The position numbers and the translations under genes are program-made. Shown here piece by piece: positions 16,701 through 25,874 of a stretch of DNA of 64,000 nt; positions within the stretch are counted from its first letter, which is position 1; each line of letters opens with the position of its first letter. Origin of the DNA: Bacteroidota bacterium (GTDB lineage: Bacteria > Bacteroidota > Bacteroidia > Bacteroidales > Paludibacteraceae); assembly GCA_021779195.1 (NCBI GenBank), contig JAJYBB010000013.1, positions 1 through 64,000 on the forward strand, read 5' to 3'. The notes below the pieces were generated by a model. The model saw only the letters and a program-made list of their open reading frames with translations, searched no databases and was not told the origin of the DNA.

Positions 16701-17946
16701 TCAAGAAGATATGGTTGGTGCAAAATCTGGAACCATTACCAAGGATGGCGGGTTAATGCTGGGTATCACCACAGATGTTTTGACAAAAATATCGCGGAAT
16801 ATTTATTCGCAAGCAGGGAATATCACTTCCAATGGAGATATACTCAGTACTTTAACGGGCAATTGGGTGAATGTTGATAATGTATTGGGAATGGTGGTGA
16901 ATGGAGGTAATGGAATCGCATTTGGAGAAAAAGAATTAAGCACTTCGATTTACGTTTCGAAGTTGTATGGTTCATATTCTACAACTCCAAAACCATTTAA
17001 TTCGGGCGATCTGGTTTTCTCTCGTTCGGCTATTGTCTATCCGAATGTCGATGCAACTACAACGCAATTATTGGCTTTAAAAGAAAAATATCCTGTTGTT
17101 GTTGCAGGATGGAAAGCTACAGCAGCCCAAGATCCCGATGGACGTCGTTATTTGGTTCTTTCAAATTTCAGGTCATCTGTTTCAACTCCTGTAACTCTAT
17201 CTTTTCCGGAGGGAGCTCCGGTTTATGACAGGGTCACCACCGTTACCGACTCTACAGGTAGCACTACTTTTAATACCATGACCAATGCATCCGCTGTCAA
17301 CGAATTATATGCCTATGTAAAAACCGGAGCTGACACGCTTCTGGCTGTTCAGGGTGATAATCCCTATTCCGTTTATGTGAAAAATCCGAATGCGGTGGAT
17401 GTTTCTTCGGGCATTTCAATTTGGAATGAAGGGCATTATCAAACCCTGAATACCATTTTAAAACCCAATGAATGCAAGTTGGTCTATTTGGAGAACAACC
17501 TTTTGGTTGCTGATACCACTCAATTTCCGGGGGGTTACAGAAATATTTCGCGTGGAAAACAAATCATTGCCGATGACCAGTGGCCTGAACATTTTCCATT
17601 TGCCATGATTGATGATGTGGATAGTACTTATTATCAATCACTTATTTTGCCTACAGCGACTACACCCGAAAATCTGACCATTCGTTTGTGGGGATTATAT
17701 ACCTGCGATAAATTAATCGTAAAATCAGTTCAAAACATTGGCCCAAAAGATATTTTGGTTCAGACTTCAACCGATGGCACAACTTTTACGACTGTTGGAG
17801 TTGCTACTTTATTGAATACAACTACCGAACAAGCCGTGAATTTTACAGCATCGGATGCCAAATATCTAAGAATTAAAATTAATTCAACTTATGGATCTAA
17901 AAATGTCGGCATAGCGTCGATAGGCTTATTTGGCTATCCAAAATAA
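13792..17946 (+). CDS. Large secreted polysaccharide lyase-like protein (toroid plus beta-sandwich) with N-terminal binding modules
   Basis: 1384 residues with a signal peptide ending AFAQ. In order I see: the shared module NLISNWN...GRLMYIRWD (about 25-200); the shared Ig-like module (about 203-297); a CBM-like beta domain (about 300-445, ending TGYIDNWELYAIG); a helical, toroid-like region (about 455-835) with EHGARTNADYAL, AEENGWDTNILA and ENHNFFHTSYL; an extended beta-sandwich (about 845-1190); and a C-terminal discoidin-like domain (about 1250-1384). Toroid plus beta-sandwich is the layout of several polysaccharide lyase families (PL8-like, heparinase-like), and NHNFFH could supply catalytic Asn/His. 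I cannot assign a numbered family. No T9SS sorting tail is seen at its end. The next gene follows after 6 bp. Confidence 0.6.
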   Translation: MNRPKIKIVFILAILFQLEGAFAQSNLISNWNAGTLTGIGSKPTDVGWLCTPNGSLPWNQANATSGSRFLDYNVSGGQTGFIYNSTIFTGRLMYIRWDSGNSGSYYTYPVMLTTCKNYVFNWKYSLAANATSSTMTVGVCKATDGTTGTISSKQFVCSTTLKTLLSGSFAFTPPVSGQYYLSFNSTTSSMNAIADLSVTENTSKSLSLSASSLSFDDIHTTRSFLVNGNALTDSVKLSSPAGVSLSKNSLSAGEVQCGFIITATFDGSRSISNDSIVISSGTSLSKSIKIRSVSGDAACFTPLYSDKADLISDPCINSLDNFSGWGTKSLDSLSTYCGKYCGKISNGTGSIDYNLTLTPFTKYRMRAMVKTIGGSFQIGLSKYNGSSADLDQVFNTNGIWQAVDFTFETGQTVAGALTFFNNYLRDGTTGYIDNWELYAIGSVDGNDTIISTDQIPETTVKTTIREMLVHHLPYAESKFVSSGGYFGNGQSVEHGARTNADYALIYAFIYKKCQDQPLPNGLTFETVKQHALDAIRYSYSTHKAINAKTCTDGVNWGIVWESSLWSESLGYAAWLLWPDLTDADKAAVKKVILAEANYNLSRTIPTGVNSDTKAEENGWDTNILAVAAAMFPEEKNAEAWTLRCKQFAMNSYSVGADLYRNNPVNDEVDGKTVADWYIGANLFPDYALENHNFFHTSYLNIPIQEMSESLLAYKAIQNQTTPIFPIPDALKHNVTNVWNTMLKELIMADGILAMPNGNDWSMYIYDELSTYSALACIYRDPDALMLESIILQWAKYRQSTTGDGAFLLNPDVAERRMAVTGRRLVFAYLYHDFYPTNEMIATKWSDFSKKHEMTKLLPFSNIIRNSNDDKFVTFSWFQSVDGTSYKSYMGMVSPNNANYSNIVFPFKTSNTGNFTGYIDVSGQTRNASFISNSFVMYPKSFSTTGKLSVTGGSLTKYLTFYSTPGKATIYQEDMVGAKSGTITKDGGLMLGITTDVLTKISRNIYSQAGNITSNGDILSTLTGNWVNVDNVLGMVVNGGNGIAFGEKELSTSIYVSKLYGSYSTTPKPFNSGDLVFSRSAIVYPNVDATTTQLLALKEKYPVVVAGWKATAAQDPDGRRYLVLSNFRSSVSTPVTLSFPEGAPVYDRVTTVTDSTGSTTFNTMTNASAVNELYAYVKTGADTLLAVQGDNPYSVYVKNPNAVDVSSGISIWNEGHYQTLNTILKPNECKLVYLENNLLVADTTQFPGGYRNISRGKQIIADDQWPEHFPFAMIDDVDSTYYQSLILPTATTPENLTIRLWGLYTCDKLIVKSVQNIGPKDILVQTSTDGTTFTTVGVATLLNTTTEQAVNFTASDAKYLRIKINSTYGSKNVGIASIGLFGYPK

Positions 17947-17952
17947 ATAAAA

Positions 17953-19023
17953 ATGAACGATATGAGTCTAAGAATGAAAAGGATAATTTTTTTATTGAGT
18001 TTTCAGTGTTATTTGTTGGTTGCTTTTTCGCAAATTCCGAATTCAGATATGATACTGATAAAGGCTGGTAGTTTTATTATGGGCAATAGTTCATTTGCCC
18101 GTGAATCGCCTACCAGAACATTGAATATTAGTCAATTCTATATGAGTAAAAACGTTGTTACCAATGCTCAGTTTGCAGCGTTTTTAAATGCTTATGGTAG
18201 TTCAATTGTTAAGGATGGAGAATTTGCAGGAAAACCAATGTTTAAAATTGATTCGTGGGGAATTATAAACAATAACGGGACTTGGCAGGCGGCAGCTGGT
18301 TACGACTTGTTTCCTATGATTGAAGTTACCTGGTATGGAGCAAATGAATTTTGCAAAGTTTCAGGCGGTCGTTTACCCACTGAAGCTGAATGGGAATATG
18401 CAGCTAAAGGTGGACCGACCCAGCAATCATACACGTATAGCGGGAATAACACCCCAACAGTTGTAGCCTGGTATTACGATAATTCCGGATTGATAAATCA
18501 TCAGGTTGGATTAAAAGCTGCAAATAGTCTTGGTTTATTCGATATGAATGGGAATGTGTACCAATGGTGTTCAGATTGGTTTGGTCGTTATACTGATGCA
18601 GGAACTTCCGGAGATTCAGATCCCAAAGGACCTTCATCAGGAGTTTCAAAAGTAATTCGTGGAGGTTACCGGTCAATAGGGTATGGAGATTTACATTTAA
18701 CAAATCGTGAAAGTCTATCGCCTGACGAATCGTACAATTTTGTTGGATTTCGGTTGGTGAAAGACTTGATTAGTGCTGTTGAAAACCCGAAAGACGATGC
18801 CAAAATTTTAGTTTTTCCCAATCCGGCAAGGCAATACATTAATATTAATTCTACTGCAAATATTGAATCTATTAAAATATTCGATGGACAGGGAAAACTA
18901 ATTAAAAATATCGCCGGAAATAGTAAAAATATTTCGCTTGTCGACTTCTCGGCGGGAGTATATTTTATGAAAATACTTGTCAAATCAAAATTAACGATTC
19001 GAAAATTTGAAGTAGTCAATTAG
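17953..19023 (+). CDS. Secreted SUMF1/FGE-like domain protein with T9SS sorting tail
   Basis: 356 residues: signal peptide (MKRIIFLLSF..., ATG alternatives at 17962 and 17974), an SUMF1/formylglycine-generating-enzyme-like domain (about 25-265) and a C-terminal T9SS sorting domain (VFPNPARQYI to the end). SUMF1 hallmarks are GGRLPTEAEWEYAAKGG, GNVYQWCSDW, VIRGGY and a final GFRLV. The active-site cysteines of true FGE, expected between RGG and GFR, are absent, and no sulfatase is encoded nearby. Sulfatase activation is therefore unlikely; a binding or structural role, or another chemistry on the cell surface, is more probable. It starts 6 bp after the lyase-like gene, so the two are co-transcribed. 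Confidence 0.75.
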   Translation: MNDMSLRMKRIIFLLSFQCYLLVAFSQIPNSDMILIKAGSFIMGNSSFARESPTRTLNISQFYMSKNVVTNAQFAAFLNAYGSSIVKDGEFAGKPMFKIDSWGIINNNGTWQAAAGYDLFPMIEVTWYGANEFCKVSGGRLPTEAEWEYAAKGGPTQQSYTYSGNNTPTVVAWYYDNSGLINHQVGLKAANSLGLFDMNGNVYQWCSDWFGRYTDAGTSGDSDPKGPSSGVSKVIRGGYRSIGYGDLHLTNRESLSPDESYNFVGFRLVKDLISAVENPKDDAKILVFPNPARQYININSTANIESIKIFDGQGKLIKNIAGNSKNISLVDFSAGVYFMKILVKSKLTIRKFEVVN

Positions 19024-19349
19024 CATTTACTTTTACGGGCTGCGATATATACTGAAATTTGGCTGAGATTTAAATTTCCAGTCGAGCATTATTGGCTTCA
19101 ATTATTCTATCCAATTGAACCTTTTTTTTAAATTATTCTATCAAAACCATATCAAATTAGTCAATTCATCCTCTCCTGAGAACGAATGGTTTATTGGAAT
19201 TAGAATTTTTCTCCTTGCAGTTAGTGCATTTTTACAATCAATTTCAATCAATGTTAATACGAACGAAAATTTATTCTAATTGGTTTATTATGGGTTATTT
19301 GTTCTACTTTTATGACTTAATTCTCCTCCTTTAATCAGTATTGAAATTC
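19024..19349. other. Intergenic spacer without a gene
   Basis: About 325 bp between the SUMF1-like gene and the promoter of the duplicated protein. It is AT-rich. I see no coding frame of merit on either strand, no terminator-quality hairpin and no repeat. Confidence 0.4.
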
Positions 19350-19357
19350 TATTTTTG
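19350..19357 (+). promoter_or_regulatory. -7 promoter element for the duplicated secreted protein
   Basis: The plus strand reads TATTTTTG, 57 bp before the chosen ATG at 19415. It lies almost on a longer in-frame start at 19355, which is therefore unlikely. Confidence 0.45.
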
Positions 19358-19414
19358 TGCCAAAGAGTTTTGATTACCATAAAACAAATTCTAATTCTAA
19401 AAAAATTTTTTGTC

Positions 19415-22400
19415 ATGAAAAAAATTACTTTCATTTTATCATTGTTCTTTACAGCAATGATGTTTTTTCCAGTCAACGCCCAGAATCTGCTTGCGGGATG
19501 GGATGGAAATGGGAAAACAGGTACAGGGTCTCGTCCCGACAGTATTGGATGGCAAAGCGACACTCAAACTGCAATCCCGTGGTCAGTTGCGAATAGTTCC
19601 GGAGGAAGCCGATTCAGAGATTATAATGTTTCTGGTGGTTTTACCGGATTTACCAATGAGTTAGATGGTTCAACTTCTACCACCCGCCAATTAATGTTTC
19701 GCTGGGATGCCAGTGCTTATTCAAAATCTTATTATGCTTATCCTGTAACTTTACAGGCTTGTAAAATGTACACTTTTAGTTTCGATTATGTTTGTGGTGG
19801 TAGTGCAACTCCTCCTCAGAATATCACTGTAGGTATCAGTTCCACGGTAAGCGGAACTGGTAGGCTAAGTTCCCAAACTTTTACGTCGACAAGTAAAAAT
19901 AATGTTTACCGTCATGGTACTTATACATTTTCATCAACTGCTGCAGGGACATATTATCTAACCTTTAATGGGGCATGGGCATGGTTTGGAGTAACGAATC
20001 TTAATTTGTCTTTAAGTACTGATCCCAATATTGTTTACAATCCAGCATCCATTGCGTTTTCGAATGTTAATAAATCGGTTCAGATTACAGTAACAGGAAA
20101 TGCCCTTACAAATGATATTTCAATAGCTGCTCCTGCCGGAATCACATTGGATAAAACTGCAATTGCTGCCACCGATGCACCTTGTGGTGTTACCTTTACG
20201 GCATCTTTAAATTATTCAGCTCCGCTGACAGCCGATTCAATTACACTTACAAGTGGTACATTGGTTAAAAAAATTCCGTTTACTTATACTAAACCTAATT
20301 TGTCAGTTTTTGAACAGAATATTGAGGTTGAGAAGAATGGAAATACTTATCCATTAAATGTTTTATCCGTTAATAATACGGTAGATTCATTATATGTTAT
20401 TCCATCTAAAGGATTTACAGTATCCAAAAATAATTATGCTGCATCTGATTTTGTAAATGGTTCGTTGAGTATTAATGTTGGTACAACAGCCTTAGCCGGA
20501 ACTTCAGGCACATTAATTCTCAAAGGTACAAATTCGGTGGTGTTCGATACTGTTAATGTCTCGACTGTAGTTCCTTATACTCGTTATTATATACGACAAA
20601 ATACAAGTAATTTGTTATTAAGCAATCTTACAGGTGGTACAGCTCCGGTAATTAGAGATTCATTGGGTCTTGTTTCTCAAAAATTCTTCTTCCGTAAAGT
20701 AAATGTAAGCCCAGCTTCTTCTATCGATACGGTATATATAGTTCAGGACAGTTTATATCGTGTTATGCGAAAATCTACTGCTAACGCTTGGAGTACTGAT
20801 TTTGGTGTTCCATCAGCCAATTCAAAATGGATTAAAAAATATTTAGGGAATGGATTATTTACTTTAACAAATACAATAACAAACTCAGTATTAGGTTCTG
20901 ATTTACTCACTTCGGGGAGTAGTTTGTATGATAATAAAACCTGGGTAGCAGGAGGAAATAGTGAATGGAAAATTATTTCTACTACTTCGAATCAAAATTT
21001 GATGGCTGGATGGGATGGCAATGGAAAAACAGGTGCAGGCTCACGCCCTGACAGTATTGGTTGGTTTAGCGATACCCAAAGTGCAATTCCATGGAATACA
21101 GCCAATAGTACCAGCGGTAGCCGTTTCAGAGATTTTAGTGTTACGAATGGTTTTACCGGATTTACCAATGAAACAGATGGATCAATTTCTTCTACCCGTC
21201 AGTTAATGTTTCGTTGGGATGGCAGTGCCTACTCAAAATCGTATTATGCTTATCCTGTAAATTTGGAAACAGGGAAAACATATACCTTAACTTTTGATTA
21301 TGTTTGTGGCGGAAGTGCAACTCCTCCTCAAAATTTAACAGTAGGAATAAGTACTACAGTAAGCGGAACTGGCAGGTTGAGTTCGCAAACTTTTACATCA
21401 ACCAATAAAAATACAGTTTTCCGACAGGGTACTTACACTTTCACAACCACTAAAACCGGTACAAATTATATTACTTTTAATGGTGCCTGGGCTTGGTTTG
21501 CAGTAACAAATCTTAACATGACTGCAGTTAACAATCCAAATATTCTTGTATCACAGTCATCTTTAGCATTATCAAATGTAAATAAATCAGCTACGGTAGC
21601 TGTAAACGGAAATGCTTTAACCAGCGACATTACAATAACTGCCCCTGCAAGTATAACATTGGATAAAACTACAATTAATGCTGCTGCTGCACAAAATGGT
21701 GTCTCGTTTACTGCAAGTTTAAATTATAGCGCTCCATTAACTACCGATACCATTACATTGACAAGTGGCACCTTAGTAAAAAAAATTGCTATTTCCTACA
21801 CGAAACCAAGTTTGTCCGTTTACGAACAAAAAATTGAAGTTGAAAACAACGGGAATATGTATCCATTAAATGTTTCGTCGGTAAATAATACCGTTGATTC
21901 ATTGTATGTTATTCCTTCCGTCGGGTTCACGGTATCTAAAAATAACTTTGCAGCTTCTGATTTTGTAAATGGTTCGTTGAATATAAATGTTGGATCTACC
22001 GCTTCAGTCGGTTCTTCGGGGACATTAATCCTTAAAGGAACAAATTCGGTTATTTTCGATACAATTCATGTTTCAATGGTTACACCTTATACGCGTTACT
22101 TTATTCGTCAGAATACCAGTAAGTTGTTGTTAAGTAATTTAACGGGTGGATCTGCTCCAGTTATCAGAGATTCGTTGGGATTAAGCTCGCAAAAGTTCTT
22201 CTTCCGCAAAGTAAATGTAAGTACAGCTTCAATGACCGATACCGTTTACATTGTTCAAGACAGTTTATATCGCGTATTGCGGAAATCTACTGCAAATGCA
22301 TGGACTACTGAATTTGGAATGCCATCGGCTAATTCAAAATGGACAAAACAAGATCTTGGAAATGGGTTATGCACTTTGACAAATACCGTAACTAACTTAG

Positions 22401-22720
22401 TATTAGGATCTGATGCAATTGTTTCGGGTAGCAGTTTGTACGATAATAAAACTTGGACTGCAGGAGGTAATACTGAATGGTTGGTGCTTGCCGTTTCTTC
22501 AGTTCCAACGGCAGTTAATTTGCCTTCTTCCCAAATGAAAGTGCTTGTGAATAATCACAATGTCACAGTTTTGGGAGTTTACAGTTTTACTATTTATAAT
22601 GTTCAGGGCATGATAGTGGCTGACATAAGAAATAATAATTCTGGTACTGTAGTTTCTCTAAATCAAGGTGTATATATTGTAAAATCCCCGAGCCAGGTTC
22701 AAAAAGTGATTGTGGAATAA
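19415..22720 (+). CDS. Secreted non-catalytic binding protein made of two tandem 504-residue units
   Basis: 1101 residues, signal peptide ending NAQ at residue 23. The body is a head-to-tail duplication with a period of 504 residues: unit 1 starts NLLAGWDGNGKTG (24), unit 2 NLMAGWDGNGKTG (528). Each unit has the shared N-terminal module (about 190 aa), the Ig-like module (ITVTGNALTNDISI...), a second beta module (YEQ/FEQ-IEVE...NGNTYPLNV) and a beta-rich domain (RYYIRQNTSNLLLSNLTGG...) that could be a trefoil-like lectin. The C-terminal 60 residues look like a T9SS sorting domain (GVYSFTIYNVQGMIV...GVYIVKS). I see no catalytic domain. A surface glycan-binding role is inferred from module sharing with the neighbouring enzymes. 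Confidence 0.7.
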   Translation: MKKITFILSLFFTAMMFFPVNAQNLLAGWDGNGKTGTGSRPDSIGWQSDTQTAIPWSVANSSGGSRFRDYNVSGGFTGFTNELDGSTSTTRQLMFRWDASAYSKSYYAYPVTLQACKMYTFSFDYVCGGSATPPQNITVGISSTVSGTGRLSSQTFTSTSKNNVYRHGTYTFSSTAAGTYYLTFNGAWAWFGVTNLNLSLSTDPNIVYNPASIAFSNVNKSVQITVTGNALTNDISIAAPAGITLDKTAIAATDAPCGVTFTASLNYSAPLTADSITLTSGTLVKKIPFTYTKPNLSVFEQNIEVEKNGNTYPLNVLSVNNTVDSLYVIPSKGFTVSKNNYAASDFVNGSLSINVGTTALAGTSGTLILKGTNSVVFDTVNVSTVVPYTRYYIRQNTSNLLLSNLTGGTAPVIRDSLGLVSQKFFFRKVNVSPASSIDTVYIVQDSLYRVMRKSTANAWSTDFGVPSANSKWIKKYLGNGLFTLTNTITNSVLGSDLLTSGSSLYDNKTWVAGGNSEWKIISTTSNQNLMAGWDGNGKTGAGSRPDSIGWFSDTQSAIPWNTANSTSGSRFRDFSVTNGFTGFTNETDGSISSTRQLMFRWDGSAYSKSYYAYPVNLETGKTYTLTFDYVCGGSATPPQNLTVGISTTVSGTGRLSSQTFTSTNKNTVFRQGTYTFTTTKTGTNYITFNGAWAWFAVTNLNMTAVNNPNILVSQSSLALSNVNKSATVAVNGNALTSDITITAPASITLDKTTINAAAAQNGVSFTASLNYSAPLTTDTITLTSGTLVKKIAISYTKPSLSVYEQKIEVENNGNMYPLNVSSVNNTVDSLYVIPSVGFTVSKNNFAASDFVNGSLNINVGSTASVGSSGTLILKGTNSVIFDTIHVSMVTPYTRYFIRQNTSKLLLSNLTGGSAPVIRDSLGLSSQKFFFRKVNVSTASMTDTVYIVQDSLYRVLRKSTANAWTTEFGMPSANSKWTKQDLGNGLCTLTNTVTNLVLGSDAIVSGSSLYDNKTWTAGGNTEWLVLAVSSVPTAVNLPSSQMKVLVNNHNVTVLGVYSFTIYNVQGMIVADIRNNNSGTVVSLNQGVYIVKSPSQVQKVIVE
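19484..22498 (+). repeat. Intragenic tandem duplication, period about 1512 bp
   Basis: Nucleotides from about 19484 and from about 20996 encode nearly the same 504-residue unit. The DNA copies differ mostly at third codon positions, so the duplication is old enough to have diverged while the protein was conserved. Confidence 0.85.
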
Positions 22721-22736
22721 TGGCTTTTTAATTCAT

Positions 22737-22779
22737 TTTGCAGCGGTTAATTATTCATTTAGCCGCTGCAATTTTTTTG
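22737..22779 (+). terminator. Rho-independent terminator after the duplicated protein gene
   Basis: A stem of about 12 bp (TTGCAGCGGTTA at 22738-22749 with TAGCCGCTGCAA at 22760-22771) is followed by T7. It splits the secreted block into two transcription units, so the BNR and GH105 genes need their own promoter. Confidence 0.85.
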
Positions 22780-22834
22780 TTGCTTGACCTTTCTTTTTGT
22801 TTGATATAGTTTCTTGTATATTAATATAATTTTA

Positions 22835-25825
22835 ATGAAAGCGAACATATCTCTTTTAATGCTTATTTTATTTGGCATCGTGATTTCAACCATTGCCCAA
22901 ACCAATTTGATAGCAAATTGGAATGGGAATGGAAATATTAATATTACTTCTTCTTATCCAGATAAATATGGATGGGCAGTAACGGTTGGCACTTTTAATT
23001 ATGCAAATTCAACGAGTGGAATTCGTTGGAGCGATGTTTCTTCTTCATCAAATCCTCAACATAAATTAAATGGCGTTGTTTATACAGGTCGGTTGCTTAT
23101 GGTGCGTTGGGATGGTGCCGGATCTACCTCACTTTCTTCAGTTTACAGTTATCCTGTATTACTTGAAGCTAATAAAAGCTATAAATTTTCATGGATATAT
23201 GAATGGTGGAATAATGCTTCAGTTCCTGTTTATACAGTTGGCATCAGTGAGGATAAAGCTGCTTTAAATTCGGTTATTACTAAAAATTTTACATGCTCAT
23301 CAACCAAAAATTTATTAGTTAACGATTCGCTCAGTTTTCATGTAATTACTGCAGGAACATATTATTTAACTTTGAAGGTGAATAGTTTGGCGGTTCTCGG
23401 TGCGATAGGAAATTTATCTATTATCCAACAACCGGCTGTTTTACAATCAACTGTATCATCTGTCTTTCTGAATTATTATGAAAATCAAAAGTCTTTTGAT
23501 ATATTACCCGATGGTTCGACTGATTCTATTCAAATCGATGTTCCGCAAGGAATAATTGTTTCATTACACAGCATGGGTTCGTCTGGGGGTACTTTGACCG
23601 TTTTTTCAGCCGATTCGACAAGTGTTTCGGGGAATATTGTGATTTCTCAGGGCATTCATCAACTGATTATTCCGATTAAAACAAGCTTTCCTTCAAAATT
23701 TTTATCGAATTCCAAATTACCTATTGACACATTGACCGTTGACGGAGCATGGTGTTGGTTTAACGATCCACGGGCAATTTATTACAAGGGAATCAAAGAA
23801 CAAACATACTTTACTTGGGTTGATAAAGCCGGAGACATGATGGTCGCATCGTATAATCACATAACACATGTTTATAATCAAAAATTACTTTATCCTAAAT
23901 TAGAGGAAGATGACCATGATGTACCTGCCATTTTTATTAGAAAAGATGGACGATTGGTGGTTTATTTTTCTAAACATACCACTGCTCCTGCTCACAGGTT
24001 TATCTCTACTTATCCCGAAGATATTTCATCATGGGGAAATGATTATCAATTTGGTGTGAATGTAACTTATCCTTATCCTTTTCAAGTTGGAGATTCTATT
24101 TATGTTTTTTACAGAGGCATTAACTGGCATCCTACACTGATTGTTTCTTCCGATAATGGTGTAACCATGGGAACGCCCCATCAGATAATTACCGGCGGCG
24201 GAGATCGACCTTATGCCCGTTATTGTCAGGATAAAACAGGTGCAATTCATATGGCTTTCACAACAGGACATCCTCGTAATGAACCTAATAACAAAATTTA
24301 TTATGTTTGTTTTAAAAATGGTAATTTTTACCGAGCGGATGGTACTTTTATTAAAAAATTTACGGGCGATTCTCTTTCTGCCCTGAGCATAAATAATAAT
24401 GATGCTGAAACGGTTTACAACGCAAACAACGGAAAAGGATGGATTTGGGATATTACTGTGGACTCATTAAACCATCCTGTTTTGGTTTATACTGCATTTC
24501 CCACAGATACGGATCATCGGTATTATTATGCACGATGGACAGGTACATCTTGGTTCTCAAAACAATTGACAAATGCCGGAAGATGGTTTCCTCAAACTCC
24601 CACTGGAACCACTGAACCCGAACCAAATTATTCGGGTGGAATTTCGCTTGATTATGATTATCCTTCAGTGGTTTATCTATCGAAACAAATTAAAGGTGTT
24701 TTTGAAATTTTAAAATTTACTACACCTGATCAAGGAGTTACCTGGGACTCTACTGCTGTTACTTGGAATACACCTTCCAATTTGGTGAATGTTCGTCCGA
24801 TCGTTCCTCGTCATCATAAAACGGGATTCTTTGATGTGCTTTGGATGAGGGGAACATATATTCACTATACCAATTATAATACTTCTGTGGTATTTAAAAT
24901 GGATTCTTTAGTCAATACTTTAGATAGCATTGTTTTGAATCAAAAGACAGTGGAGCTTTTCAAAGGTAATACTATCCAATTAAATGTTTCATTTTATCCA
25001 TTTATTACTCAGAATAAGGGTGTTGAATGGACTTCATCTGATGAAAATGTGGCGACAGTACAAAATGGACTTATTTTAGCCAAAAACTTAGGTGTTTGCA
25101 CAATAACTGCTACTGCCGGAAATGATATTTCAAGTTCCTGCAGGGTAACCGTTAATGAGCCCAATTACATTTCAAATGCTTTTTTTGATTTTGGGACTAC
25201 TTCTTCACCTGTTGCAGTGGGTGCCATTGGAATTAATGAAACGACGATGATGAACAGCAATAGTAATTATGGGTGGTTATCTGCAGTCAGTTCACGTGAC
25301 AGGGGAAGTGGAGAGTCGGATGAACTTCGCGATTTTAATATGTCATCAGGTAACGGAACATTTAAAGTATTGGTGAAAAATGGTAACTATGACGTTATTA
25401 TAAAACAAGGGGATTTAATGTATTTACATGATAATATGTCAGTTACTGTAAATGGACAATTAGCTGTTTCCGGTGTTACATCAGCCTTAGGCACGTTTGT
25501 TACCAACGAATTTCATGCTACTGCGGATCAGAATTTTTTGGAATTTTCTTTTGCTGATAATGGTGGTTCTGATGCAAATTGGGTCGTCAATTCACTGGCT
25601 TTGACAATGACTACCGAGAATAATATCCCTGATTCTTTCGATTATTCGGATAATAGCGTTCAAATGATTGTTTTTGATATTTCGGGAAGAGTGCTTTCCA
25701 GCCAGAAATTAAATGGCAGAAGTTATTATCAGGTTTTTAAAAAATTGAGTTTACCTCAAGGGGTATATTTAATTCAACTGCAATCAAAATCTGCATTTAA
25801 ACGACTTAAAATGCCTAAATACTAA
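22835..25825 (+). CDS. Secreted BNR-propeller (BNR_4) protein, putative polysaccharide lyase, with Big_2, CBM-like and T9SS domains
   Basis: 996 residues. Order: signal peptide (1-22); shared module NLIANWNGNG (about 24-195); Ig-like module (about 200-285); BNR_4-type beta propeller (about 290-690: DGAWCWFNDPRAIYY, EEDDHDVPAIF, ITGGGDRPYARYCQ, IWDITVDSLNHPVL, VPRHHKTGF); bacterial Ig-like group 2 (about 700-785: WTSSDENVATV); an FDFG-opening beta module like those of rhamnogalacturonan-active enzymes (about 790-930); T9SS tail. BNR_4 proteins include ulvan and rhamnose-glucuronate lyases (PL24/PL25/PL27-type), so a lyase is a reasonable guess; the subfamily is not proven. The gene start is the ATG at 22835. 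GH105 follows after 49 bp, which supports lyase action. Confidence 0.75.
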   Translation: MKANISLLMLILFGIVISTIAQTNLIANWNGNGNINITSSYPDKYGWAVTVGTFNYANSTSGIRWSDVSSSSNPQHKLNGVVYTGRLLMVRWDGAGSTSLSSVYSYPVLLEANKSYKFSWIYEWWNNASVPVYTVGISEDKAALNSVITKNFTCSSTKNLLVNDSLSFHVITAGTYYLTLKVNSLAVLGAIGNLSIIQQPAVLQSTVSSVFLNYYENQKSFDILPDGSTDSIQIDVPQGIIVSLHSMGSSGGTLTVFSADSTSVSGNIVISQGIHQLIIPIKTSFPSKFLSNSKLPIDTLTVDGAWCWFNDPRAIYYKGIKEQTYFTWVDKAGDMMVASYNHITHVYNQKLLYPKLEEDDHDVPAIFIRKDGRLVVYFSKHTTAPAHRFISTYPEDISSWGNDYQFGVNVTYPYPFQVGDSIYVFYRGINWHPTLIVSSDNGVTMGTPHQIITGGGDRPYARYCQDKTGAIHMAFTTGHPRNEPNNKIYYVCFKNGNFYRADGTFIKKFTGDSLSALSINNNDAETVYNANNGKGWIWDITVDSLNHPVLVYTAFPTDTDHRYYYARWTGTSWFSKQLTNAGRWFPQTPTGTTEPEPNYSGGISLDYDYPSVVYLSKQIKGVFEILKFTTPDQGVTWDSTAVTWNTPSNLVNVRPIVPRHHKTGFFDVLWMRGTYIHYTNYNTSVVFKMDSLVNTLDSIVLNQKTVELFKGNTIQLNVSFYPFITQNKGVEWTSSDENVATVQNGLILAKNLGVCTITATAGNDISSSCRVTVNEPNYISNAFFDFGTTSSPVAVGAIGINETTMMNSNSNYGWLSAVSSRDRGSGESDELRDFNMSSGNGTFKVLVKNGNYDVIIKQGDLMYLHDNMSVTVNGQLAVSGVTSALGTFVTNEFHATADQNFLEFSFADNGGSDANWVVNSLALTMTTENNIPDSFDYSDNSVQMIVFDISGRVLSSQKLNGRSYYQVFKKLSLPQGVYLIQLQSKSAFKRLKMPKY

Positions 25826-25874
25826 TGGATTATATATTAATAAATCACACTGATTTTAATATTTATTTTGTGTA

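Noticed and set aside
17953-19023. Considered as a true sulfatase-activating formylglycine-generating enzyme
   Set aside because: The catalytic cysteines are absent and no sulfatase gene is nearby.
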